A DNA stretch of 64,000 nt from Prosthecobacter algae (GTDB lineage: Bacteria > Verrucomicrobiota > Verrucomicrobiia > Verrucomicrobiales > Verrucomicrobiaceae). The stretch is from NCBI RefSeq assembly GCF_039542385.1, contig NZ_BAABIA010000002.1, positions 620,001-684,000 of the forward strand, read 5' to 3'. The notes under the pieces were generated by a model. It saw nothing but the letters and a program-made list of their open reading frames with translations, searched no databases and was not told where the DNA came from. This document shows positions 26,881 to 35,096 of the stretch, one piece after another (within the stretch, counting starts at the first letter, position 1; each line of letters opens with the position of its first letter). The position numbers and the translations under genes were made by a program.

Positions 26881-28371
26881 ATGTCTGACCTTTTGCGCCA
26901 TCCTCTCTGGGAAGCTGATTCCCTGGGATCTCCCCTGCCCGACAACGACTTCGGTGTCAGCGTCTCGCTGCCGCTGTGGAAGCATGTGGTGGGGTATGAA
27001 GAGGGCGACCCGGACATTGTGTCGAAATTCCGCTCCGGCTACCCACGCTTTTGCTGCCCGCCGGCCATCGGCGCGCTGTTTGTGCAGGCGGAAAAGGAGA
27101 TCGGGCAGGACGGGGAGCGTGCCATCGTTTTTCCGCGTTTGGTTCATGCTCAGAGGTGTCTAGAATTCATCGCTCGTGACGGTTTTTCCGGGCGTGCGGC
27201 GGAGTGGCGCGATCAAAAGCTGGGAGTGGCCCTGTTTCCTGCCGAGGCCTATGTGAAAGCGCGCAAGTTCTGGCGCTTTTGTGGCGAGGTGGTGAGCACC
27301 CGCCAGGCCGCGCATGTGCTGGGCCAGACGACCAGCAGCACCTCCGCCCAGGCCGGGGCTGCAGCCAGTGCGGCGATCCGCCAACGGTTGGCTGATCTGG
27401 CCGGGCAGCAGCCGGAAGACGTCTTTCTTTTCCCCTCGGGTATGGCGGCGAACTATGCGGTGCATCGCATGCTTACCACGCTGCGCCCAGGCTGCCGCAC
27501 GGTGCAGCTCGACTTTCCCTATGTGGATGTGCTGAAGCTGCAGCAGACCTTTGGCAGCGGGGCTCATTTCCTGCCGCTGATTGAAGAGAGCGAGTATGAG
27601 CAACTGCGCATCCTCCTGGCGGGTGAATCTTTGGCCGGACTTTTCTGCGAAGCACCGAGCAACCCCCTGCTGCGCTGCGTGGACCTGCCGCGCCTGCTGG
27701 CCATCCGTGCCGAGACGCAGCCGGATGTGCCCATCATTGTGGATGACACCATTTCCACCGTCGTCCATGCCGATGCCTGCCGCGTGGCCGATGTGGTGAC
27801 TAGCAGCCTAACCAAAAGCTTTTCCGGCGCGGGCGATGTCCTGGCTGGCAGTGTCATCCTGAACCGTGCCTCCCCGCATCATGCCGCCTTTTCCGCCTTC
27901 CTGAAGGCACATGCGGACCATGAACTGTGGTTCGAAGACGCCGTGGCGCTGGAGCAAAACTCACGCGATTTTGTCCAGCGTGCCGAAGCCATGAGCCGCA
28001 ATGCCCTGGCCCTGGCCGAGTATCTGGCCCAGCACCCCAAGGTGGAGCGCGTGTGGCATGCGAAGCAGCAAGGTGGCCCCGGTTATGAATTTGTGCGCCG
28101 CGAAGGCGCTGGCTACGGCTGCCTGTTCTCCTTTGTGCTGAAAGATGCCGCCAACACCAGCGCCCGGTTTTACGATGCCCTGCGAGTCTGCAAAGGCCCC
28201 AGCCTGGGCACGGACTTCACCCTCGTCTGCCCCTACACCCTGCTGGCTCACTACGAGGAGCTGGACTGGGCCGAAAGCTGCGGCGTGCCCCGCCACCTCA
28301 TCCGTGTCTCCGCCGGGCTGGAAGACATCGCCGATCTCATCACCCGTTTCGATGAAGCGCTGAACGCCTAA
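26881..28371 (+). CDS. PLP-dependent Cys/Met metabolism enzyme, cystathionine gamma-synthase-like
   Basis: A 496-residue member of the Cys/Met PLP family. The catalytic core runs from about residue 110: LFPSGMAANYAVHRML (cofactor phosphate region), EAPSNPLLRCVDLP, IIVDDTISTV with the cofactor-binding Asp, and the Schiff-base lysine, Lys312, in SSLTKSFSGAGD. The C-terminus has LIRVSAGLEDIADLI. Typical MetB is about 390 residues; this protein carries an N-terminal extension of about 110 residues, a layout I associate with fungal cystathionine gamma-synthases. It probably makes cystathionine from an activated homoserine and cysteine, but gamma-lyase or O-acylhomoserine sulfhydrylase activity is possible. 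ATG at 26881 is chosen. The 217-base gap upstream shows no clear riboswitch. Confidence 0.78.
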   Translation: MSDLLRHPLWEADSLGSPLPDNDFGVSVSLPLWKHVVGYEEGDPDIVSKFRSGYPRFCCPPAIGALFVQAEKEIGQDGERAIVFPRLVHAQRCLEFIARDGFSGRAAEWRDQKLGVALFPAEAYVKARKFWRFCGEVVSTRQAAHVLGQTTSSTSAQAGAAASAAIRQRLADLAGQQPEDVFLFPSGMAANYAVHRMLTTLRPGCRTVQLDFPYVDVLKLQQTFGSGAHFLPLIEESEYEQLRILLAGESLAGLFCEAPSNPLLRCVDLPRLLAIRAETQPDVPIIVDDTISTVVHADACRVADVVTSSLTKSFSGAGDVLAGSVILNRASPHHAAFSAFLKAHADHELWFEDAVALEQNSRDFVQRAEAMSRNALALAEYLAQHPKVERVWHAKQQGGPGYEFVRREGAGYGCLFSFVLKDAANTSARFYDALRVCKGPSLGTDFTLVCPYTLLAHYEELDWAESCGVPRHLIRVSAGLEDIADLITRFDEALNA

Positions 28372-28401
28372 CCGAAAGCGCGCCACATGATGCAACACAA
28401 A

Positions 28402-28429
28402 AGCGCAGCACCGAAACCGATGCTGCGCT
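28402..28429. terminator. Shared bidirectional terminator between PLP-enzyme gene and hsp20 gene
   Basis: Perfect 9-bp stem, AGCGCAGCA (28402-28410) with TGCTGCGCT (28421-28429). On the minus strand it is followed by TTTG, on the plus strand after 14 bases by TTTT. The flanking genes converge here. Confidence 0.65.
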
Positions 28430-28457
28430 GTGGGGTTGGGGTTTTAAATGCTCGAGG

Positions 28458-28850
28458 TTATTGGACTTCGATCCGGCGGGGTTTGGCGGCTTCCTTGAGG
28501 GGGAGCTTCAGGGTGAGCACGCCGTTTTCGAGGTTGGCGGTCAGTTTGTCTTCATCCACGGGCGTGTTGAGGCGCAGGCGGAGTTGGTAACCGAGGCCGG
28601 AGAGCTCGCGGTGGAGCGTTTTCCAGCCTTCGGGGGTGGCCGACCCGCGCTCGCCACGGATGGAGAGCACATTGTCCTCCAAGTCAATCTTGACGCCGCT
28701 CTTGGCGACCCCCGGCAGCTCGACACGGACTTCGTAGGCGTCGGTGTTTCCGATGACGTTGTAGAGGGGTTTTTGTAGGCTTTCGGTCACGCCCACGCTA
28801 GGAGTGGTTTGAGTGGCGGTGGAGGCAGGGTTGCAGCAGGTAGCATTCAT
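28458..28850 (-). CDS. Small heat shock protein, Hsp20/alpha-crystallin family
   Basis: A 130-residue holdase chaperone. The alpha-crystallin domain spans about residues 30-125: YEVRVELPGVAKSGVKIDLE, VLSIRGERG and the C-terminal strand ENGVLTLKLPLKEAAKPRRI; the last residues are IEVQ. The N-terminal arm has two adjacent cysteines (ATCCNP), which is uncommon. It follows a second hsp20 gene on the same strand with an 81-nt gap that contains a strong hairpin, so the pair is probably one transcription unit with processing or attenuation between the genes. The two proteins differ clearly outside the crystallin core, so they may form separate oligomers. Confidence 0.92.
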   Translation of the reverse strand: MNATCCNPASTATQTTPSVGVTESLQKPLYNVIGNTDAYEVRVELPGVAKSGVKIDLEDNVLSIRGERGSATPEGWKTLHRELSGLGYQLRLRLNTPVDEDKLTANLENGVLTLKLPLKEAAKPRRIEVQ

Positions 28851-28892
28851 AAAAAGGTCAGGTCGTTTGTTGAATCGAGGTTGGGTGAAGAA

Positions 28893-28920
28893 GGGAGGCG
28901 GGCGGTGTGCCCGCGCTCCC
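28893..28920 (-). promoter_or_regulatory. Strong GC-rich hairpin between the two hsp20 genes
   Basis: GGGAGGCGGGC and GCCCGCGCTCCC form an 11-bp stem with a single bulge and the loop GGTGT. On the transcribed minus strand it lies 11 nt past the stop of the first hsp20 gene and has only a weak T-tract (TTCTTC), so it suits partial termination or mRNA stabilisation rather than full termination. Confidence 0.55.
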
Positions 28921-28931
28921 TGGGGTGAGGG

Positions 28932-29360
28932 TTAGTTGACTTGGATGAGCTTGGGTTTCCGCTCTTCCTGCTTCGGCAGGGTCACGGTGAGGATGCCATC
29001 TTCCATCTTCGCGGCGATAGCATCGGGTCGGACGCTTTCCGGAACGGAGATGGAGCGGCTGAGGCTGTAGGCTTCCTCCTGCCCTTCGGCCTTCGTCTGG
29101 CGTTGGGTGGAAACGGTGAGGAGGCGGTCGTGGACCTCGACCTTCACGTCTTCCTTCTTCACGCCGGGAAGTTCAAAACGGGCGTAGTAGTTGTCCTGGT
29201 CCTCATAGACATCGGCAGCGAGGCGACCGGCAGCGCCAGGGAGAAATTCACCGAGGAGCTGGCCCACGGCGGGGAAACCAGCAAACGGATGACGCAGCCA
29301 TTGGTCAAAGTCGGCGACTCGACCGAGATCAAAGGAAGGAGTGTAACGTGCGAGTTTCAT
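28932..29360 (-). CDS. Small heat shock protein, Hsp20/alpha-crystallin family (first of pair)
   Basis: A 142-residue Hsp20. After an N-terminal arm containing FDLGRVADFDQWLRHPFAGF, the alpha-crystallin domain starts near residue 48 (DVYEDQDNYYARFELPGVKK) and continues through KVEVHDRLLTVSTQRQTK to MEDGILTVTLPKQEERKPKL. The C-terminal IQVN replaces the usual I-x-I anchor. It binds unfolding proteins and holds them for refolding by chaperones such as Hsp70. The ATG at 29360 is chosen; the frame is open 28 codons further upstream but those overlap the promoter region. A sigma-54-like promoter lies 59 nt upstream. Confidence 0.92.
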   Translation of the reverse strand: MKLARYTPSFDLGRVADFDQWLRHPFAGFPAVGQLLGEFLPGAAGRLAADVYEDQDNYYARFELPGVKKEDVKVEVHDRLLTVSTQRQTKAEGQEEAYSLSRSISVPESVRPDAIAAKMEDGILTVTLPKQEERKPKLIQVN

Positions 29361-29418
29361 AGGTTTGAATGAGTTTGGGTTTGTTGATTGTGTCTGGTTA
29401 AGACGGTTAGAGAGTAGT

Positions 29419-29434
29419 GCATCGTCTGTGCCAA
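29419..29434 (-). promoter_or_regulatory. Sigma-54-like promoter of the hsp20 pair
   Basis: On the minus strand, TGGCACAGACGATGCA matches the sigma-54 consensus TGGCACR-N4-TTGCW at all but one position. The -24 and -12 elements would place the transcript start about 47 nt before the hsp20 ATG at 29360. No activator gene is nearby. The rest of the 282-base gap (29361-29642) is AT-rich and holds the terC terminator. Confidence 0.5.
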
Positions 29435-29580
29435 AGTGGAGCATCAGGATTTAATCTGTTGGCAATCAATGGATTGAATGAAATCTATTTTGTAGAGTGG
29501 CCATTATTAAAGCCAATTTGGCACTAATATAGAAACCTCCTGTCTCACTCAATGGTCAGAATGACGCAGTGAATAAGCAT

Positions 29581-29614
29581 AAAAAACCCCAGGCCAAATC
29601 GGCCCGGGGTTTTT
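29581..29614 (-). terminator. Rho-independent terminator downstream of terC
   Basis: AACCCCAGGCC pairs with GGCCCGGGGTT with one mismatch around the loop AAATC. The minus strand, in the direction of terC, ends the stem with TTTTTT, and the plus strand also has a T-tract, so it may act both ways. Confidence 0.8.
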
Positions 29615-29642
29615 CAAAGAAACGCGGCGGTGAGTGGGGAAA

Positions 29643-30425
29643 TTATTTCCCTGCGGCCAGAGCTGCGGCTTTTTTCTCGGCCTTGCTCTTCATGCGAATG
29701 TTCAGGAACTCGACCATGATGGAGAAGGCCATGGCAAAATAGACGTAGCCTTTCTGGAAGTGAACGTGGAAGCCTTCCGCGATCAGCGTGGTGCCGATGA
29801 GCAAGAGGAAGGAAAGGGCCAGCACCTTCACGGTCGGGTGTCTGCTGATGAAGTCACTCACCGTGCCGGCGAAGACCATCATGAAGCCGACGGCGATCAT
29901 CACGGCGATGACCATGACCATGATGTCATCCACCATGCCGACGGCGGTGATGACGGAATCCAGCGAGAAAACGATGTCTAGAATGGCGATCTGGATAAGG
30001 ATCGAGCTGAGGGCAGCGCGGCCCTTGCTGGCTGTGTGAGCCTCTTCGTGGGCCCCTTCGATCTTGTGGTGAATCTCCTTCGTGCTTTTCCACAGCAGGA
30101 ACAAGCCGCCTAGGATGAGGATGAGGTCTTTGCCCGAAATCTGATGGCTGAAAACGGCAAAGAGCGGGTTTTTGAGCTGCATGACCCAGGTGATGGAGAG
30201 CAGCAGCAAAATGCGGGTGATCATCGCAAAGGCGAGGCCCAGGAAGCGTGCGCGGGCGCGCTCGGCCATGGGCAGCTTATCTACCAAGATGGAAATGAAG
30301 ACGATGTTATCAATCCCCAGGACGATCTCCATCACCGTGAGGGTGGCGAGCGCGATCCATGCCTCCGGGCTGGAGACCCAAGACATGTCAAAGACATTGG
30401 CGGCGAGGAGAGGGAGGAGATCCAT
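29643..30425 (-). CDS. TerC-family integral membrane protein
   Basis: A 260-residue protein with about seven transmembrane helices. TerC signatures are seen: LATLTVMEIVLGIDNIVFIS in the first helices, with the paired acidic residues of ExxLGxDN, and the repeat-related IAILDIVFSLDSVITAVGM further on, with FxxDS. These acidic residues probably bind metal; the family is implicated in manganese or calcium export and in metal loading of exported enzymes, and was named for tellurite resistance. A long cytoplasmic loop (HHKIEGAHEEAHTASKG) with several histidines separates the two halves. ATG at 30425 is chosen. It is divergent from the PP2C-like gene. Confidence 0.9.
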   Translation of the reverse strand: MDLLPLLAANVFDMSWVSSPEAWIALATLTVMEIVLGIDNIVFISILVDKLPMAERARARFLGLAFAMITRILLLLSITWVMQLKNPLFAVFSHQISGKDLILILGGLFLLWKSTKEIHHKIEGAHEEAHTASKGRAALSSILIQIAILDIVFSLDSVITAVGMVDDIMVMVIAVMIAVGFMMVFAGTVSDFISRHPTVKVLALSFLLLIGTTLIAEGFHVHFQKGYVYFAMAFSIMVEFLNIRMKSKAEKKAAALAAGK

Positions 30426-30570
30426 AGGTAGTGAGAGGTGGGCCGATGCTAGCGCATCTTGTGCCAACGGCAACGCGGGACACACAGATTCCAGACAAAG
30501 GCCGAATGTGTAATGACCAGCGAGTTCGCAACCGGGATGTTTTTTGGATTTACCGAAGGTCGTGAATGGG

Positions 30571-31221
30571 ATGAATATCTGGCCAATGCGACATCACACC
30601 CACACTGAAGCAGGCGGCGACGAGGAGAATGAGGATTTCCTTCTCATGCGCCCGCACCCCCAGGATAACTCAGTATGGATCGCCTGCATCGCCGACGGGC
30701 AGGGAGGTCGCTTCAATGGGGCCGTCGCAGCTCAGACGGCCTGCACCTCTTATTATGAGCAAGCGGCGCGTCTTTCCAGCCGCGACTTGTTCCATGAAAA
30801 GACCCAACAAGACCTCTTCCATCAAGTGGATCAAGCGGTCGCTTTGACGGAAGGTTTCACCACTTTCATTGCGGTGGTCTTCGATCACAGTTCCCTCATC
30901 GGGGGTTCGTCGGGAGATTCAAAAGTGTATGCGACGACTCGCCTAGGCAGCATGGAGGAGCTGACCATCCAACAGCGGAAAAATCCACCCGTAGGCAGTG
31001 CTGAGGCAGTTTTTGAAATCTTCACGCGGCCTTTGTTTCCGAAGCTTCGACTTTTAATGGTCACGGACGGCGTGTGGAAATATGCAGGTCACGAGAACGT
31101 CAAAAACGCTCTCGAAGCAGACGCCTTTTCTGAGGTGGCTTCTGTTTTAAGGGCGGCCACCTTGACCCGATGCGGAACGACTTTGCCGGATGACTTTTCG
31201 CTGATCGGAATCGAGCTATAG
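30571..31221 (+). CDS. PP2C-like protein phosphatase
   Basis: A 216-residue protein with a degenerate PPM/PP2C pattern. The first metal-binding aspartate is in CIADGQGGRFNGAVAAQTA; the second core strand pair appears as SSGDSKVYATTRLG (the usual GDSR motif is altered to GDSK); and the third motif is MVTDGVWKYAGHE. The late DD of the metal site may be LPDDFSLIGIEL at the C-terminus. It would remove phosphate from Ser/Thr residues and could oppose kinases such as that at 12214-15771, though nothing links them. The start is uncertain: ATG at 30571 or 30586 are both possible. The next gene starts 8 nt downstream. Confidence 0.7.
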   Translation: MNIWPMRHHTHTEAGGDEENEDFLLMRPHPQDNSVWIACIADGQGGRFNGAVAAQTACTSYYEQAARLSSRDLFHEKTQQDLFHQVDQAVALTEGFTTFIAVVFDHSSLIGGSSGDSKVYATTRLGSMEELTIQQRKNPPVGSAEAVFEIFTRPLFPKLRLLMVTDGVWKYAGHENVKNALEADAFSEVASVLRAATLTRCGTTLPDDFSLIGIEL

Positions 31222-31229
31222 AGAGACCT

Positions 31230-31586
31230 ATGACCGCTGCTGTTTGTCTGGAATGTGGACGCATGAAAACGGGTGCCTGGAAGGCCTGTCCGGGGTGTCG
31301 GCATGTGCCTGAAGGTTTGGAGGATCGGGCGCGGCATCTCATCACGACGGATCATTACTTGAAGCCAGACACGCTGGAGGCGATTTCGCGGGAGATCCAG
31401 GCAGGGCAAAAGCCGCAGTTTGTGGACGAGCAAGTGCGCGCGGTGATGGAGCAGTTGGAGCAGATTGACAATGATCCGCGTGAAAAGCGGCGCCTACAAC
31501 GGGTGAAGCTTCAGGTTCGTCTGGTTTTGATCGCTCTCGGTGCGCTCATCCTGGCCGGGATTTGGCTGTGGGTAAACCGAGGCTGA
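31230..31586 (+). CDS. Small zinc-ribbon protein with C-terminal membrane anchor
   Basis: A 118-residue protein. Its N-terminus has two CxxC pairs, CLECG and CPGC, spaced as in a zinc ribbon. The middle is charged and helical (EQVRAVMEQLEQIDNDPREK), and one transmembrane helix ends the protein (VRLVLIALGALILAGIWLWV). It is probably tail-anchored with the ribbon in the cytoplasm. It starts 8 nt after the PP2C-like gene, so the two are likely translated from one mRNA and may act together. No specific function is assigned. Confidence 0.7.
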   Translation: MTAAVCLECGRMKTGAWKACPGCRHVPEGLEDRARHLITTDHYLKPDTLEAISREIQAGQKPQFVDEQVRAVMEQLEQIDNDPREKRRLQRVKLQVRLVLIALGALILAGIWLWVNRG

Positions 31587-31637
31587 GGGGCATTTGAAGA
31601 TTTGCGATTCTGCGACTGTTCACGTTAATCTGCGGAC

Positions 31638-33812
31638 ATGAACCGCGATGCCAACCCTGCCCCCACTGAGACCCTGCGTGGGCTGGTGGAGCGGGTGGTG
31701 TATCACACGGAAGACACGGGCTACTGCATCCTGAAGGTGATCCCCCAGGGGCGGCGGGAGGCCGTGAGCCTCATCGGCAAATCTCCGCGCGTGGTGGCGG
31801 GCGAGCAGTTTGAAGCCGAGGGCCGCTGGGAGGCCACGCGGGACTATGGGCAGCAGTTTAAAGCGGACACGCTGAAGCTGACACGGCCGGACTCGAGCGA
31901 GGGCATCGAGAAGTACCTGGGCAGCGGTTTGATCGAAGGCATCGGGCCCGCGTATGCGAAGCGGCTGGTGAAGAAATTTGGCAAAGGCATCTTCGAGATC
32001 ATCGAGAACGAATCCTCGAAACTGGAAGGCGTGGAGGGCATCGGCAAAAAGCGCCGGCAGGAGATCCGCGAATCGTGGATGAAGCAGAAGTCCGTGCATA
32101 ACATCATGCTGTTTCTGCATCAGAATGGCATCAGTTCCTCGCGGGCGCTGCGCATCCACAAGACCTATGGAGAAGAGGCGCTGTCCGTGCTGACGACGAA
32201 TCCTTATCGCCTCGCCCAGGACATCCACGGCATCGGTTTTAAAACGGCGGACAGCATTGCGCATCAGATGGGTGTGGCCAAAGAAGCCCCGGAGCGATTG
32301 CGTGCAGGGATCCTGCATGTGCTGGAGACGGCGGCCAGCAGCGGCCACTGCTGCCTGCCGGAAGGGCGCGTCATGGAGCAGACGGCGCAGCTCCTCGGCG
32401 CGGCTGATTCGTTGTTGCAGCCAGAGGTGGAAACGCTCATCACCACTTCGCAACTGGAGCGCCATGCGCTAAATGGGCAGAGCTTTCTTTACCTGCCCTA
32501 CCTGCGTGCGGCGGAGCAAAGCATTGCCCGTTCCATCGCCACCCTGGTTTCTTTCCCGCCCGCTTACCCTCGAATGGATGTGGATGCCGCGATGGCGAAG
32601 GCTGCCCAGGATACGGGCAAGGTGCTGGCTGAAAGCCAACAGCGCGCCGTCAAAGAAGCGCTGAAAAATCGCTGCCTCATCATCACTGGCGGTCCGGGTG
32701 TGGGTAAGACGACCATTCTGCGTACCATCCTCACGCTGCTGCGGGATCAAAAGGTCAGAATGGTGCTCGCTGCCCCGACGGGCCGCGCGGCGAAACGGCT
32801 GAATGAAAGCACCGGCCTGGAGGCGAAGACATTGCATCGTTTGTTAGAATATCAGGGCCTGGGCAACTGGGGGCGGCACAATGGCCATCCGCTGACGGGC
32901 GACCTTTTTGTGGTGGATGAGTGCTCCATGCTGGATGCGCCGCTGATGGCGCAGTTTCTCTCAGCCCTGCCAGCGGGGGCGCACCTGCTGCTGGTGGGCG
33001 ATGCGGACCAACTCCCCTCCGTGGGCCCCGGCATGGTGCTGAATGACCTCATCGGCAGTGGCAAGGTACCCTGCGTGCAACTGACGGAAATCTTCCGTCA
33101 AGCCGCCACCAGCCGCATCATCACCAGTGCGCATGAGATCAATCGCGGTCGTGTGCCGGACCTAAAACCGCAGCGGGAGAGCGACTTCTTTTTCCTGGAG
33201 ACTCAGTCCGCCGAAGAAACCCGCGACCTCATCGTGCAACTGGCGCACCAGCGCCTGCCCGCGAAGTACAAATTTGACCCCATTCAGGACATCCAGGTGC
33301 TGACGCCGATGAATCGTCATTTGTTAGGCACGCGCAGCCTCAACGAGGCTCTGCAAGCCGCCCTCAATCCGGCACATGAGATGAAGTATGAACTGGAACG
33401 CTTCCAAACGATCTACCGGGTGGGAGATAAGGTGATCCAGACGCACAACAACTACGACAAGGAAGTCTTCAATGGAGACATCGGCCACATCGTCACCATC
33501 GAGACAGATCCCCTGAAACTCAGTGTGCGCTTTGAGGGAGATCGCCTGGTGGACTATGAACCTGGGGAACTGGATGAGCTGCAACTGGCTTACGCCCTCA
33601 CCATTCACAAAAGCCAGGGCAGCGAATTTCCCTGCGTCATCATTCCCGTGAGCACCCAGCACTACGTGCTGCTGGAGCGCAGCCTCATTTACACCGCCGT
33701 CACACGGGCGAAAAAGCTGGTGGTGCTGGTGGGGGATGCGCGCGCCCTCGGCATGGCCGTGGGCAGGCAGGAAAGCCGGAAACGCTGGACTGGCTTGAAG
33801 GAACTGCTGTGA
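31638..33812 (+). CDS. recD2: RecD2-type ATP-dependent 5'-3' DNA helicase
   Basis: A 724-residue superfamily 1B helicase. The N-terminal part (about 1-330) has the RecD2 layout with helix-hairpin-helix segments LIEGIGPAYAKRLVKKFGKG and LEGVEGIGKKRRQEI. The motor has Walker A in ITGGPGVGKTTILRT, motif Ia region APTGRAAKRLNE, Walker B in VVDECSMLD, and the C-terminal UvrD-like part with LAYALTIHKSQGSEFPCVII and YTAVTRAKKLVVLVGD. Unlike RecD of RecBCD, RecD2 acts without RecB/RecC and is linked to DNA repair. ATG at 31638. Its stop codon abuts the stop codon of the convergent folC gene with no base between them. Confidence 0.92.
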   Translation: MNRDANPAPTETLRGLVERVVYHTEDTGYCILKVIPQGRREAVSLIGKSPRVVAGEQFEAEGRWEATRDYGQQFKADTLKLTRPDSSEGIEKYLGSGLIEGIGPAYAKRLVKKFGKGIFEIIENESSKLEGVEGIGKKRRQEIRESWMKQKSVHNIMLFLHQNGISSSRALRIHKTYGEEALSVLTTNPYRLAQDIHGIGFKTADSIAHQMGVAKEAPERLRAGILHVLETAASSGHCCLPEGRVMEQTAQLLGAADSLLQPEVETLITTSQLERHALNGQSFLYLPYLRAAEQSIARSIATLVSFPPAYPRMDVDAAMAKAAQDTGKVLAESQQRAVKEALKNRCLIITGGPGVGKTTILRTILTLLRDQKVRMVLAAPTGRAAKRLNESTGLEAKTLHRLLEYQGLGNWGRHNGHPLTGDLFVVDECSMLDAPLMAQFLSALPAGAHLLLVGDADQLPSVGPGMVLNDLIGSGKVPCVQLTEIFRQAATSRIITSAHEINRGRVPDLKPQRESDFFFLETQSAEETRDLIVQLAHQRLPAKYKFDPIQDIQVLTPMNRHLLGTRSLNEALQAALNPAHEMKYELERFQTIYRVGDKVIQTHNNYDKEVFNGDIGHIVTIETDPLKLSVRFEGDRLVDYEPGELDELQLAYALTIHKSQGSEFPCVIIPVSTQHYVLLERSLIYTAVTRAKKLVVLVGDARALGMAVGRQESRKRWTGLKELL

Positions 33813-35042
33813 CTACTGGCCGCTGGGCTGGTAAGTTCCGGAGGTGGTGACCTTGCTGAGAAACTCACCCACCAGGAATAAAGAACCGGTGACCAGCACC
33901 CGCTCAGGGAATTGACGCGCGACCTCGTAAGCATCGTCCAGGCTGCGGGCCTCCATGGATTCGATGTCGCCTTCGGCATCCGCCATGGCTTCGGCCAGCG
34001 CTTCGGAAAGGGTCTCCACGGGCACGGAGCGCGGGGATTGAAAAGGGGTGAGCACCCAGCGTTCCGCGATCTCGGCCAGGGGCCACATCACGTCCACCAG
34101 ATCCTTGCCCGTCGATCCGCCGAAAATGATGGTGGCTTTTTTGCCGGGGAACTCCGTCTTCCAGGTCCAGGCCAGAGCCAGGGCCGCATCGCCATTGTGG
34201 GCTCCGTCCACGATGACGTGGCCTTCTTCCAACTGATGAAAACGCCCGGCCCAGTGGACCTTTTGCAGCGCTGACTCTAGCACGACGGCGGGCACGCGGA
34301 TGCCTGCCTCCCGCAGTCCCTCCAGGGCCAGCGCAGCATTCCAGGCCTGATGAGGTCCCATGAGACCTAACTTCACATTCGACAAAGGACCATCCACCAG
34401 GGTGAAAGGGGCCTTCAGGGACTTGGCGGTGCGCTCGATCACTTTCAGGGCCGACTCCTCCTGCGGGGCCGAAACCACGGGCACGCCCTGTTTGATGATG
34501 CCTGCCTTTTCACCGGCGATCTTGGCGATCGTATCACCCAGTTGCTCCCGGTGATCCAGGCCGATGCGGGTCAGCACGCTGACCTCGGGTGTGATGGCAT
34601 TCGTGGCATCCAGGCGGCCACCCAGGCCCGTCTCCAGCACCACCCATTCATTGCCGCGCAGGCGAAACCAATCCAGCGCCAGGGCCAGGGCGATTTCAAA
34701 AAACGTCGGGTGCGGATTCCAGTCGGCCACCAGGGTGCGGATCTTGGTCAGGCCTGCTTCCAGTTCCTCATCGGAGATCTCACGCTCAGCATCGCGGATG
34801 CGTTCGTTGAAGCGGATCAAATGCGGGGAAGTAAACAGGCCGGCATTGATGTCGGACTCCTTTAAAATGGCGTGCATGAAGGCACAGGTGCTGCCCTTGC
34901 CATTGGTGCCCGCCACGTGGATGAACTTCATGCCCGCCTGCGGCAATGCCATGGCTTCCAGCAGCTTATGGACATTCTCGAGGCCGAGTTTGATGCCGTA
35001 AAGTTGCGTGCTGTAGAGCCAATCGAGTGCGGGTGTGGACAT
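33813..35042 (-). CDS. folC: Folylpolyglutamate synthase / dihydrofolate synthase
   Basis: A 409-residue Mur-ligase-family enzyme that adds glutamate to dihydropteroate and to folates. The P-loop is FIHVAGTNGKGSTCAFMHAI near residue 45; FTSPHLIRFNERIRD is the omega-loop/substrate region; and VLETGLGGRLDATNAI, LTRIGLDHREQLGDTI and VDGAHNGDAALAL are family hallmarks. Length is normal. It follows rsmE by 54 nt on the same strand and probably ends an operon of propeller gene, rsmE and folC. ATG at 35042. Whether it has one or both ligase activities cannot be told from sequence. Confidence 0.93.
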   Translation of the reverse strand: MSTPALDWLYSTQLYGIKLGLENVHKLLEAMALPQAGMKFIHVAGTNGKGSTCAFMHAILKESDINAGLFTSPHLIRFNERIRDAEREISDEELEAGLTKIRTLVADWNPHPTFFEIALALALDWFRLRGNEWVVLETGLGGRLDATNAITPEVSVLTRIGLDHREQLGDTIAKIAGEKAGIIKQGVPVVSAPQEESALKVIERTAKSLKAPFTLVDGPLSNVKLGLMGPHQAWNAALALEGLREAGIRVPAVVLESALQKVHWAGRFHQLEEGHVIVDGAHNGDAALALAWTWKTEFPGKKATIIFGGSTGKDLVDVMWPLAEIAERWVLTPFQSPRSVPVETLSEALAEAMADAEGDIESMEARSLDDAYEVARQFPERVLVTGSLFLVGEFLSKVTTSGTYQPSGQ

Positions 35043-35096
35043 GAATGAGGTAGGTGCCTCAACAAAGCCTGCTTTTGGCCTTTGGCAGCTAGGTTT

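Noticed and set aside
33810-33815. Possible frameshift or fused end at the abutting recD2 and folC stops
   Set aside because: Both genes end with normal C-termini; the stops are simply adjacent on opposite strands.
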